A stretch of 36,561 nucleotides of DNA from Azoarcus sp. (lineage in GTDB: Bacteria > Pseudomonadota > Gammaproteobacteria > Burkholderiales > Rhodocyclaceae). The notes under the pieces were generated by a model that saw only the letters and a program-made list of their open reading frames with translations, was not told where the DNA came from and ran no database searches. The position numbers were made by a program, and so were the translations under genes. This document shows, in pieces, positions 11,601 to 18,583 of this stretch (positions are counted from its first letter, which is position 1; each line of letters begins with the position of its first letter). The stretch spans positions 1 through 36,561 of the forward strand of contig JAITVD010000082.1 of NCBI GenBank assembly GCA_031285965.1, in the 5' to 3' direction.

Positions 11601-12963
11601 GGCGCGTATCCGCATCCGTTCGCTCAAGGCCGCGCTGGCAGAGCGGGGGGCGCGGCGATCCGCGCAGGTCATCCATTTCCATCCGCCGCAGCAAAGGCCG
11701 CGCCCGATGTTTACCCGCGAGATGCGCGGCGACACGACCATCCTGATCCCGCAGATGTCGCCGATTCATTTTCAGTTCATCGAACCGGCGTTCAGGGCGA
11801 GCGGCTATCAGGCAAAAGTGCTGGAAAACGTTTCGGCGGAAGCCGTCGATCAGGGCTTGCGCTTCGTCAACAATGATGCCTGCTTCCCTTCCATCATTGT
11901 CGTTGGGCAGATTATTGAGGCGCTGAAATCCGGCGAATACGACCCGGCGAAAACGGCGGCGATGATTGCGCAGACAGGCGGGGGATGCCGCGCTACCAAT
12001 TACGTCGGTTTCATGAGAAAGGCGCTTCAGGATGCCGGATACCCCGATGTGCCCATCATTTCGTTCAACACGCTTGGGCTGGAAAAGCACGAAGGCTTCA
12101 AGCTGACCCTGCCTTTGTTCAACCGCCTGATGATGGGCTTGGTGTATGGCGACCTGTTCATGCAGGTGCTATTCCGTATCCGTCCTTATGAAAAGAAGGC
12201 GGGCGCGGCGGACGCCCTTTATGAAATGTGGGCGGCGCGTTGCAAGGAAGCGGTATTCAAAGGCAGCTTCAGGCAGTTCAGGCGGAACGTCCGCGACATC
12301 GTGCGGGATTTCGACGGATTGCCGCTCACCGACGAGCGCAAGCCCCGCGTCGGGCTGGTGGGCGAAATCCTCGTCAAGTTCAATCCGGGGGCGAACAACG
12401 ACATCGTGCGCATCATCGAGCAGGAAGGCGGCGAAGCCGTCATGCCGGGGCTGATGGATTTCCTGCTCTACTGCGCCTATGACTACGATTTCAATTACCG
12501 CGTCCTGTCGCGCAGCAGGCTGGCGGCCTTGGCGGGCAACGCCACCATCAAGGCGATGGAGTTTTACCGCCGCGATTTGAGGAAGGCGCTTTCCGCGAGC
12601 GAGCGGTTTGCCGCGCCGCCAACAATCGACCAAATCGCCTTGGGCGCGTCCCCGTTCCTCTCACGCGGCAACCAGACCGGGGAAGGCTGGTTCCTGACGG
12701 GCGAAATGGTGGAGCTTATCGAGCAGGGCGTGCCCAACATCATCTGCATGCAGCCCTTCGCGTGCATGCCCAACCACATTGCGGGCAAAGGCGTCATCAA
12801 GGCGCTGAAATCGCGTTATCCCAACGCCAACATCACCGCCATCGACTACGACTCCGGCGCGTCGGAAGTCAACCAGTTGAACCGCATCAAGCTAATGCTC
12901 TCGGTCGCGTTCAAAAATATTCGGCTGGATGTGGAAGAAGACGATTTTACCTGCCGCGCCTGA
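8695..12963 (+). CDS. Giant fused acyl-CoA dehydratase activase / HgdB-like protein
   Basis: A 1422-residue fusion. Residues about 8-250 and 320-580 are two BadF/BadG/BcrA/BcrD-type ATPase domains (VGIDIGSTTVK..SCAGGTGAF and LGIDGGSTTTK..DIGGQD..CSSGCGSF). Near 610 comes a cysteine cluster (CRLCENTC, then a further Cys), then a DUF2229-like region (to about 880), and a C-terminal part like the HgdB-type subunit of 2-hydroxyacyl-CoA dehydratases (GGGCRATNY, MQPFACMPNH). Known of relatives: activases carry a [4Fe-4S] cluster and inject low-potential electrons into a partner by ATP hydrolysis. For these fused forms the substrate is unknown; by inference this is a self-contained ATP-driven reductase. 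The GTG start follows GAGG at good spacing. It stands alone and ends in a terminator. Confidence 0.88.
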   Translation: MGRHWYRVGIDIGSTTVKVVVLDGRGKLVFRSYARHFSEVRKTVGRGLDALVAEGALSPDDSVSVVLTGSGGVGMAETLGFSFVQEVIACASAIEARAPQTDVAIELGGEDAKITFFTNGVEQRMNGSCAGGTGAFIDQMAVLLKTDAPGLDELASRAKNMYPIAARCGVFAKTDVQPLLNEGVAREDIARSVLQAVVNQTITGLACGRKICGNVAFLGGPLNFLPELKNRFIETLAVKPENQVEIEDRELFVAIGAAQHGERKKTCLFGEVLAAFRKLAAQPAAGASALRPFFLDEAERQAFFARHEKARVKRGDLAGYRGAAFLGIDGGSTTTKAVLIGENLELLYTYYSSNEGNPVRIVGNILEDIYGRLPEDARIAASSVTGYGEALIREAFRLDHSEVETIAHYKAAKHFLPEVDFILDIGGQDMKCLCIRDGVIDNILLNEACSSGCGSFIETFAQSLGMPVDAFAREALVSRAPSDLGSRCTVFMNSSVKQAQKEGASVGDISAGLSYAVIKNALIKVIKIKNPEELGKQIVVQGGTFYNDSVLRAFERVSGREAVRPDIAGLMGAFGSALIAKERWQGQDVSSILQVGELRDFKVKHSQARCRLCENTCAMTVNRFSDGRKFISGNRCERGLGKQKASDGLPNLYDYKYERMFAYEPAKAAPRGVMGLPRALNMFENYPLWHTFFTELGFEVRLSSASSRDLLEQGADTLPSDTVCYPAKLVHGHVIDLIEQGVKSIFYPCIPFEQKEFADSDNNYNCPVVTSYPELIRNNIDYLKERGAILIQPFLSLEDEKKLGKQLARIFPDIAPVEIRRALELAWAEQKRVKADIARKGEEAIDYLKETGGHGIVLAGRPYHIDPAIHHGIPQLVTSLGMAVLTEDSVAHLGKLDAPLRVVDQWTYHARLYRAAALAAAEPVLDVIHLNSFGCGLDSVVLEQVQEILTRRNRIYTGIKIDEGSNLGAARIRIRSLKAALAERGARRSAQVIHFHPPQQRPRPMFTREMRGDTTILIPQMSPIHFQFIEPAFRASGYQAKVLENVSAEAVDQGLRFVNNDACFPSIIVVGQIIEALKSGEYDPAKTAAMIAQTGGGCRATNYVGFMRKALQDAGYPDVPIISFNTLGLEKHEGFKLTLPLFNRLMMGLVYGDLFMQVLFRIRPYEKKAGAADALYEMWAARCKEAVFKGSFRQFRRNVRDIVRDFDGLPLTDERKPRVGLVGEILVKFNPGANNDIVRIIEQEGGEAVMPGLMDFLLYCAYDYDFNYRVLSRSRLAALAGNATIKAMEFYRRDLRKALSASERFAAPPTIDQIALGASPFLSRGNQTGEGWFLTGEMVELIEQGVPNIICMQPFACMPNHIAGKGVIKALKSRYPNANITAIDYDSGASEVNQLNRIKLMLSVAFKNIRLDVEEDDFTCRA

Positions 12964-12990
12964 GTTTCAGCAGGGGCGGCAGGTTTTGAG
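12951..12990 (+). terminator. Intrinsic terminator of the activase gene
   Basis: CCTGCCGC (12951-12958) pairs perfectly with GCGGCAGG downstream and is followed at once by TTTT. The stem overlaps the last codons of the gene. Confidence 0.65.
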
Positions 12991-13103
12991 GCCAGACAAT
13001 GCACCGCAATGTCGCACCCCCTTTCGTTGGCCAGCGCCTCATCGGCGCAGGCCATAACGATTTGTGGGCGGGCATCCGGCGCATCGGCCAGCCGTCTTGA
13101 CGA

Positions 13104-13193
13104 TTACTTCGGGCGCGCAGGCGGGTTATTGCCGCGACCGGGGCCTGAAGGGTGGTTAGGAATTTTGCTGGGCCAGTTCGGGTTGTTGCTCAT
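13104..13193 (-). CDS. Tiny 29-residue Pro/Asn/Gly-rich ORF with strong ribosome binding site
   Basis: The ATG at 13193 is preceded by AAAGGAGATG, a near-perfect Shine-Dalgarno sequence at good distance. The product begins MSNNPNWPSKIPNHPSG and ends GNNPPARPK, highly enriched in Asn, Pro and Gly, with no hydrophobic segment. It lies alone in a 476-bp gap between two plus-strand genes. I recognise no family. Such composition is typical of disordered peptides. The strength of the ribosome binding site is the main reason to call it; the size makes the call tentative. Confidence 0.4.
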   Translation of the reverse strand: MSNNPNWPSKIPNHPSGPGRGNNPPARPK

Positions 13194-13307
13194 GACGCAT
13201 CTCCTTTGTGTTCCCCTGGATTTTCCGCGTCAGGTTGGGGGAGCCTTCGCGGTGTCGAGTGCGGTTCGCCTCCGATGTCGGGCAGTATCCAAGCGAAGAG
13301 AAAATAG

Positions 13308-13386
13308 GTCACGGAAAGATTGCGAACACACCGATTTCCTGTTCATTAGCGCAAGAACACGAGTGTGTTCGCAATTTTTCCGTGAC
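13308..13386. repeat. 24-bp inverted repeat (23/24 match) with 31-bp spacer
   Basis: Left arm 13308-13331 (GTCACGGAAAGATTGCGAAC...) and right arm 13363-13386 are reverse complements with one mismatch. The element lies 53 bp upstream of the ankyrin gene, where base composition drops. It could be a mobile-element or recombination scar, or a large RNA hairpin in the leader of that gene. It is too long for an ordinary operator. Confidence 0.8.
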
Positions 13387-13439
13387 GCTTGAGGCTTCGA
13401 GCGGGTTTAATCGTTTCACACGTCAGCACAGAGGAAGTC

Positions 13440-16400
13440 ATGGCTCATATCCCGTCCTTTGAGGAAATCCTCACCGAAGTCCATGCCCGCCTTGGACTCA
13501 AGGCATTGCCCAACAAAGGCCGGTTCATCAATGGTGAATTGAAGTTAGACAGCTTTGTTGAGCGAGGTCAGCAGTTATTAGAAGAGGTTTTTGATGCTCT
13601 CGAACTGGGCGGAGAAGCTCGCCTAACAGCAAGAATAAGCATCGTAAATCAAAGTAGTATGCTTAAATCTATTGAACTGTGCACTTGGACGGGCAACGCC
13701 AGCCAGCGACAAGTTCTTTGGACTTTATTAGCTCGTATCTATGTGCCGATGTGGGCAAGAGAGATTGCGTTTTGGGCATCGGAAAATATTGAGCACGGTT
13801 TGCCAGCAATCGACGCTGGGATGCCTGGCGGCGAGTTTTGGTTTTTTCCCATAGGGGATGCAGGTGAAATCTTGCCCACAGGCGAAATAAAATTGCCTGT
13901 TTCTAAAGTTTTGAACTGGCTGCTGGATTTGCTTGGTGAATCTTCTTTTGAAAAACTGAGCAGCGCACTTGGTAATAAGAAATTGCGCGAAAAAGAAGGT
14001 GGTAACGATACTGTTGTACGCACCTTGCGCAACTGGCAATCTGACGGGTTGCCAAAAAGCAATATAAAAATCGAAGAGATTTTTCCAGATGACGCAGAAT
14101 TAACATTTAAAGGTGCTCTTAAACTTAACGCAGGAATGTCTCCAGAAACGCAATTTGAGAACGCGCTAGCACTTGTCATTCACGATAAGGCTCTGAGTGT
14201 TGAGCAATTGAGCCATCAAATTCCAATGACACCGGAGCAATTGCGCCCAATTTTCGAGAAAACGGCCAGCGTGGAATTAAAATTGAAATTTGTTCAGGAT
14301 GTGAGTATTCGATATTCTGTGCCATCAATGGCAATGATTCGTCAACGTCTGCGGGTTTCTCGCCTGATGCAATCGGGCTATCAAGACCTTGTCAAGTTTC
14401 TTTGTCCCGATTTGAAACCGGAAGACGCGCATAACCCAACGCAGAACAAAGTTCTGCAATTGGTCGCACTCTTCAGTGACTTCTACAACAAGACAATTGA
14501 GTCACTGAAACATGGGGATTCATGGGCAAAACGGGATGAGTGGTTTAGAAATCAGTCTATGTGGGAGGGTTTCGACTTGCTGCCGCAAATTTTTTACCCT
14601 TTTGATTTCATTGACACAAAAGATTGTGACAGTCAGCTTCGTTTTTTTGCGAATAGGTTGAGCTATTATTTTTTCTCACTTGAGCCAGAACAAGAACTGG
14701 AGGACATCTATGTATGTAGGAAGATAGGTATTGCTGCGCCATTGCACCCTAGTTTTGAACGTATGAAACATATAGAAAACATGTTTGGTGAGTATGAACG
14801 CATTAAAAATTTACTTGATCGGGTGAATACATCGTCACCTTATCGCGCTTTGCAGAGCGAGGACAACTTCTGGGTGCTGCATCAATTTGCGCAATTCGAG
14901 GGTCTAAATGAAAAAAATCAGAAAATAGCATGGGATCGCATGGCTGAGGTGGCATCTTCCCCGTTGGAGCGTGGTTGCTACAGGCTGCTGGAGCTTGATC
15001 GGCTGTTGAATGGAAATGCTGCTTCTTGGCCTAAGGATGTTCGCTCGATAGCCAAAGAAAAGCTGGATGCAGCCGAAGCGGACGCCGATGCGTGGAATCT
15101 TTGGAAAGCGCCTATGCTGCATTTCAAAGGCAGACATGCTCTTTTTGAAAACCGCTTTGATGATGCTGAAAATCTATTTAAATCTGCATTGGATGCCTGT
15201 TCAGAACGTAATTTTGGATCGCTGTGTGGAGGTATTGCCTATGATGCCTTTGCCGTTTCGATTAACCGAACCGCGCTTAATCGGAAAAATCATGAGCCGT
15301 ACTATCGGAACATACTTGGCTTCATGGAGTTACAGAATACGGAATCATCGAATGGCGTTCCATCGTTTGAGGATGTGGCAACGGATGTCGAGGATTTTTT
15401 CTGGACAACGCTGTATCAGCCGTATCCTGGGTTGGAACCCATCAAGGGAAACTCACGGAAGAATTGTGAGGACGTTTTTGAAAACTTGATTTGTTTGAGC
15501 ATAAAAGGCGATTGGAAAGGTGTCAAAGCGTACTTTAACGAAAAAGAAAAATTGTTTAGAAATAGCGATTTAAAGGACGCTCGACGAAGCAGCGTCTTAA
15601 TGGCTTTATTGAAAATTCGTGCCATGTCTGAAAATAGCCTTCCCAATCTTCACGCGAAGATGCCTTTCGGCTTAATGATGGATATTTATAAGGTTGAGCA
15701 AATTTTTCGGAACAACTGGCCTGAAACAATTCGCCTGCTTCTCGATGCGTGGCCTGAACAAGCCAGAATTGCCGATTTCAAAGGACAGACGCCTTTGATG
15801 CTGGCTGCGGAAAACGGTGATTTTCAATTGGTTGAGCTATTGTTGCCTCTGTCAGATATTGACGCGCAAGACTACCTTGGCCGAACCCCGCTGCGTGCCG
15901 CTGTAACAGGGCGTTCTCTAGATTGTCTCGGAGCGGTGCTGGCGTTGAACCCAGATGTTTTGCGTGTAGGTCAAGAGGGAGGGAGTACGGCAGCGCATAT
16001 TGCGGTAAGTTTTGCTTGGGTGGAGGGTTTGCGCATGCTTTTGTCCGCCAATGGGTCGAAGGGCAGGGCAACGGATGAGCGCCCCTGGCCGGACGGGGCG
16101 TCGAGCCGCCTTGGCGCATCCGGGCGCGGATACCACCAGAAAAAGGCTGCACGCCTATGGGCATGCGCTGCGCGACGCGCTCGCCGGGGGCATGGAGCCG
16201 CTGCACGGGATCGGCGTCTGGATCGACAGGATGCCGCCGGAGCGCCCCATGCTCGCGCGGCTGGCCGTGTTCGGCGATACCAGGGCAGAAGGCGTGGACT
16301 GATCGATGTGCCGTGGGCGGGACATCTTCATACTGCACGCCGATTCCGTCGGCAAGTCCCGGCTGAAGTCGGTCTGCCACGCGATCCGGGACGCCGGCCC

Positions 16401-16445
16401 GCGCCGCCTGATACTGGTGGTGGATTTTCCTGTGCCGCACTTTGA
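13440..16445 (+). CDS. Large ankyrin-repeat protein, 3' end replaced by foreign sequence
   Basis: The ATG at 13440 follows GAGGAAGTC. About 870 residues form a coherent protein richer in Lys, Asn and Phe, and more AT-rich, than its neighbours. I recognise no domain in the first 750 residues; part is helical and TPR-like (FKGRHALFENRFDDAENLFKSAL). Ankyrin repeats begin near residue 780 (GQTPLMLAAENGDFQLVELLL, then GRTPLRAAVTG and GSTAAHIAVS). After LRMLLSAN (about base 16050) the sequence turns abruptly Arg/Ala-rich and runs over the antisense-like frame of the next operon, so the real C-terminus is lost. The protein may still be made with a foreign tail of about 130 residues. Large ankyrin proteins in accessory DNA are often defence or effector proteins, but nothing here proves that. 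Confidence 0.7.
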   Translation: MAHIPSFEEILTEVHARLGLKALPNKGRFINGELKLDSFVERGQQLLEEVFDALELGGEARLTARISIVNQSSMLKSIELCTWTGNASQRQVLWTLLARIYVPMWAREIAFWASENIEHGLPAIDAGMPGGEFWFFPIGDAGEILPTGEIKLPVSKVLNWLLDLLGESSFEKLSSALGNKKLREKEGGNDTVVRTLRNWQSDGLPKSNIKIEEIFPDDAELTFKGALKLNAGMSPETQFENALALVIHDKALSVEQLSHQIPMTPEQLRPIFEKTASVELKLKFVQDVSIRYSVPSMAMIRQRLRVSRLMQSGYQDLVKFLCPDLKPEDAHNPTQNKVLQLVALFSDFYNKTIESLKHGDSWAKRDEWFRNQSMWEGFDLLPQIFYPFDFIDTKDCDSQLRFFANRLSYYFFSLEPEQELEDIYVCRKIGIAAPLHPSFERMKHIENMFGEYERIKNLLDRVNTSSPYRALQSEDNFWVLHQFAQFEGLNEKNQKIAWDRMAEVASSPLERGCYRLLELDRLLNGNAASWPKDVRSIAKEKLDAAEADADAWNLWKAPMLHFKGRHALFENRFDDAENLFKSALDACSERNFGSLCGGIAYDAFAVSINRTALNRKNHEPYYRNILGFMELQNTESSNGVPSFEDVATDVEDFFWTTLYQPYPGLEPIKGNSRKNCEDVFENLICLSIKGDWKGVKAYFNEKEKLFRNSDLKDARRSSVLMALLKIRAMSENSLPNLHAKMPFGLMMDIYKVEQIFRNNWPETIRLLLDAWPEQARIADFKGQTPLMLAAENGDFQLVELLLPLSDIDAQDYLGRTPLRAAVTGRSLDCLGAVLALNPDVLRVGQEGGSTAAHIAVSFAWVEGLRMLLSANGSKGRATDERPWPDGASSRLGASGRGYHQKKAARLWACAARRARRGHGAAARDRRLDRQDAAGAPHARAAGRVRRYQGRRRGLIDVPWAGHLHTARRFRRQVPAEVGLPRDPGRRPAPPDTGGGFSCAAL
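16075..16302 (+). CDS. Small phage/ICE-type hypothetical protein (75 aa)
   Basis: ATG at 16075, product 75 residues, basic N-terminal half (GRTGRRAAL..TTRKRLHAYGHALRDAL) and a more hydrophobic C-terminal half (MLARLAVFGDTR). It is followed three bases after its stop by the next ORF and then by the DUF3987 gene in a tightly packed operon. The same DNA is read in another frame by the tail of the ankyrin gene, but the packing favours this frame. Function unknown. Confidence 0.5.
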   Translation: MSAPGRTGRRAALAHPGADTTRKRLHAYGHALRDALAGGMEPLHGIGVWIDRMPPERPMLARLAVFGDTRAEGVD

Positions 16446-16479
16446 GTTCGTCGTGTCGGTGAGCGGGGTGAAGCGATGA
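16306..16479 (+). CDS. Small hypothetical protein (57 aa) coupled to the DUF3987 gene
   Basis: ATG at 16306, three bases after the previous stop. The 57 residues read like a beta-alpha-beta unit (DIFILHADSVGKSRLKSVCH, then RRLILVVDFPVPHFEFVVSV). Its stop overlaps the next start as ATGA, implying translational coupling to the DUF3987 gene. No family recognised. Confidence 0.55.
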   Translation: MCRGRDIFILHADSVGKSRLKSVCHAIRDAGPRRLILVVDFPVPHFEFVVSVSGVKR

Positions 16480-17984
16480 CCATCTGGAAGGAGCCCGAGG
16501 CCAGGTCATCCGAATGGCCCGAACCGCAGCCGCTGTCCGCGAAGGTCGCGCCGATGCCCTACCCGGAGGATGCGCTGCCTGATGCCATCCGGGCGGCAGT
16601 GGACGAGGTTCACAGCTTTGTGCAGGCACCTTACCCGCTTGTGGCGTGCTCTGCCCTTGGCGCGCTGTCGCTGGCCTGCCAGGTGCATGTCGACGTCCGG
16701 CGGGCGGAAAAGCTGCAAGGGCCATCAAGCCTGTACCTGCTGGCCATCGCAGATTCAGGGGAGCGCAAATCAACGTGCGACGGGTTTTTTATCTCGCCGA
16801 TACGCCAGTACCAAGCCGAGCAGATCGAAGCCGCAAAACCTGCGCAGTCGGAATACTGGGCGGAAATGTCGGCATGGGAGGCGAGGCGGGACGGCATCCT
16901 GTCGACAATCAAGGCGGCAGGGCGCGGCGGCAGGGACACGGAAACGCTGCGCTCCGGCTTGGTGCGCCACCATCTGTCGCAGCCGCAGGCCCCGCGCGTG
17001 CCGCGCATCATCCTGGGGGACGAAACCCCGGAGAGCCTCGCATGGTCTCTCGCCAAGCTGTGGCCATCGTCGGGGATCATGTCCAGCGAGGCGGGAACCG
17101 TCTTTGGCTCGCACGGCATGGGCAAGGAGTCCATCGTGCGCAACTTGGGCGTCCTGAACGAGATATGGGGCGGCGGCGAGCTTTCCTTTGGGAGGAAGAC
17201 CTCGGAATGTTTCACGGTGCGCGGCGCGCGCCTGACGATGGCGCTACAGGTTCAGGAAGCCACTCTGCGGGACTTCATCGACAAATCCGGGGCACTTGCC
17301 CGAGGCTCTGGATTCCTTGCGCGGTTCCTGGTGGCGTGGCCCGAATCGACGATAGGAAAACGGGCGTTCAAAGAAAACCTGACAAGCTGGCGGAGCCTTG
17401 GCGCGTTCCATGTGCGCCTTGCCGAAATCCTGAACCGGAAAGCCCCTGTCGGGGATGATGGCGCACTGTCCCCAGCGGCGCTGGGATTCACGCCAGAGGC
17501 AAAAGCCGCATGGGTCGCTTTTTACAACGCCATTGAGGCGGGCCTGCTGGACGGCGGCGAACTCCACGAAGTCAGGGATGTGGCGAGCAAGGCGGCGGAC
17601 AACGCGGCGCGTCTGGCGGCGCTGTTCCATGTCCTCGGCAAAGGCGCGGGCAGCATCGGCATTGGGAGCCTTGCGCCCGCCAGCCGTATCGTCGCATGGC
17701 ACTTGGGCGAATCCCGGCGTTTCTTTGGCGAGATGGCGCAGTCCAAAGAGATTGCCGACGCCATGAAACTCGAATCATGGCTGCTGGGATATTGCAGGCG
17801 GCAGGGAACGCACATGGCCGGAAAGAGCCACGTCATCCAATGCGGTCCCAACCCGCTGCGCGACAAGAGGCGGCTCGATGCCGCGATTGCCGAGCTGGAG
17901 GCACTTGGCCGCCTGCGCGTCCTGCAAGAGGGGAGGCGTGTCACCCTCCAGGCCAGCCCGGCACTGCTGGCGGGTGCGCCGTGA
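16476..17984 (+). CDS. DUF3987 (YfjI-like) family protein
   Basis: The 502-residue protein matches DUF3987, a family found in prophages, satellites and integrative elements and usually placed among replication functions. Seen: a PLVACSALGALSLACQ helix, a P-loop-like ADSGERKST near residue 95 that stands where other members have a Walker A, then IILGDETPESL, SSEAGTVFGSHGM and GSGFLARFLVAWP, all typical of the family. The C-terminal part (about 430-500) looks like a winged-helix. By inference it is a replicative-helicase or primase-associated ATPase of a mobile element. The start overlaps the upstream ORF (ATGA) and the stop overlaps the downstream one (GTGA). Confidence 0.85.
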   Translation: MTIWKEPEARSSEWPEPQPLSAKVAPMPYPEDALPDAIRAAVDEVHSFVQAPYPLVACSALGALSLACQVHVDVRRAEKLQGPSSLYLLAIADSGERKSTCDGFFISPIRQYQAEQIEAAKPAQSEYWAEMSAWEARRDGILSTIKAAGRGGRDTETLRSGLVRHHLSQPQAPRVPRIILGDETPESLAWSLAKLWPSSGIMSSEAGTVFGSHGMGKESIVRNLGVLNEIWGGGELSFGRKTSECFTVRGARLTMALQVQEATLRDFIDKSGALARGSGFLARFLVAWPESTIGKRAFKENLTSWRSLGAFHVRLAEILNRKAPVGDDGALSPAALGFTPEAKAAWVAFYNAIEAGLLDGGELHEVRDVASKAADNAARLAALFHVLGKGAGSIGIGSLAPASRIVAWHLGESRRFFGEMAQSKEIADAMKLESWLLGYCRRQGTHMAGKSHVIQCGPNPLRDKRRLDAAIAELEALGRLRVLQEGRRVTLQASPALLAGAP

Positions 17985-18187
17985 AACTTGCGGAACCCGC
18001 CCGCGAAATTGAATCCGCCCGCGCCGCTAACGCTAATCTTGCTAATTTTGCTAAAGACGGAGCCAGGATTAGCGACTTTAGCGGGATTAGCGGCAGCCCC
18101 CGGAAGCCGAAAAGTGCAGAAGCAGTTGAAGAACCCGGCGGCACAAGCCTTTCAGGCCGGAGCGCGCCAGGCCCGGCGCGACGGTGA
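17981..18187 (+). CDS. Small protein containing a TTAGC-repeat-encoded segment (68 aa)
   Basis: A GTG start at 17981 overlaps the DUF3987 stop as GTGA. The product is 68 residues, Ala-rich; its middle (NANLANFAKDGARISDFSG) is encoded by the TTAGC-rich repeat at 18026-18094. It is probably disordered. The coupling supports translation; function unknown. Confidence 0.45.
   Translation: MKLAEPAREIESARAANANLANFAKDGARISDFSGISGSPRKPKSAEAVEEPGGTSLSGRSAPGPARR
18026..18094. repeat. TTAGC-rich dispersed repeat, copy A
   Basis: About 70 bp made of GCTAA units, a GACGGAGCCAGG-like core, then TTAGC units, so the two halves are roughly inverted. It resembles copy B (18225-18287, opposite orientation) and copy C (36301-36375). 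Common core: TTGCTAAAGACAGGG..GGAAATTAGCGAC. Confidence 0.75.
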
Positions 18188-18215
18188 GCGCCGGGGAAGG
18201 GGCTGCAATCCGGGC

Positions 18216-18431
18216 GTGTCGGCGCTTGCTAAAGCTGCTAATTTCCAGCCTGTCTTTAGCAGCTTTAGCAAGATTAGCGTCAGCAGCCTTACGGGCTGCG
18301 GAAACGAACATCCGCGCGGGCTGCCGCCGCGTATCGCGGGGCTGTTGCAGGAATGGCCTGAATCCAGCGCAAAGTTTGGCAGGCCAACGACAATGGGCTG
18401 CGCGGCCAGCAGGAAAAACATTGCGGGCTGA
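18216..18431 (+). CDS. Possible small protein spanning repeat copy B (71 aa)
   Basis: A frame starting at GTG 18216 reads ALAKAANFQPVFSSFSK through repeat B and ends at 18431. The minus strand over repeat C reads very similarly (NPANVANFRPVFSNSGR), which suggests that this phase is used as protein. The ribosome binding site is poorly placed. Tentative. Confidence 0.3.
   Translation: MSALAKAANFQPVFSSFSKISVSSLTGCGNEHPRGLPPRIAGLLQEWPESSAKFGRPTTMGCAASRKNIAG
18225..18287. repeat. TTAGC-rich dispersed repeat, copy B (inverted)
   Basis: Reverse-complement relative of copy A, 130 bp away. It includes inverted units GCTAAAGCTGCTAA and TTAGCAGCTTTAGC that could form a long hairpin. Confidence 0.75.
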
Positions 18432-18492
18432 TGCAGCTTGGATTAGTCTGAAGCCCGCAGGTTAGACATGCGTTAGATATTCTGAAAAACAC

Positions 18493-18518
18493 AAGGGGCT
18501 GCATTGCTGCAACCCCTT
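18493..18518 (-). terminator. Terminator behind the tRNA-Phe fragment
   Basis: AAGGGG/CCCCTT plus TGCA/TGCA form a strong hairpin on the minus strand 7 bp after the CCA end of the tRNA fragment, followed by GTGTTTTTC. It is probably the native terminator of the tRNA-Phe gene, or a copy carried by an element. Confidence 0.75.
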
Positions 18519-18525
18519 GATTTTC

Positions 18526-18570
18526 TGGTGGCCAGTCTCGGAATCGAACCAAGGACACGCGGATTTTCAG
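18526..18570 (-). other. tRNA-Phe 3' fragment: integrase attachment site (attL/attR)
   Basis: Read on the minus strand, these 45 nt are the 3' half of a tRNA-Phe(GAA): anticodon loop CTGAAAA, 3' stem strand TCCGC, variable GTGTC, a T-arm (CTTGG, TTCGATT, CCGAG), acceptor strand ACTGGCC, A, and CCA. The match to a tRNA stops exactly at the anticodon loop: the bases beyond 18570 cannot make the other half of the stem. Such half-tRNAs arise when a tyrosine recombinase integrates into the 3' half of a tRNA gene. The intact gene should lie at the far end of the element, not seen in this window. Confidence 0.85.
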
Positions 18571-18583
18571 GACTTGGCAAACT

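Noticed and set aside
13009-13392. Plus-strand open frame of 127 codons in the gap before the ankyrin gene
   Set aside because: It crosses the inverted repeat, has no ribosome binding site, and lies antisense to the better supported 29-codon ORF.
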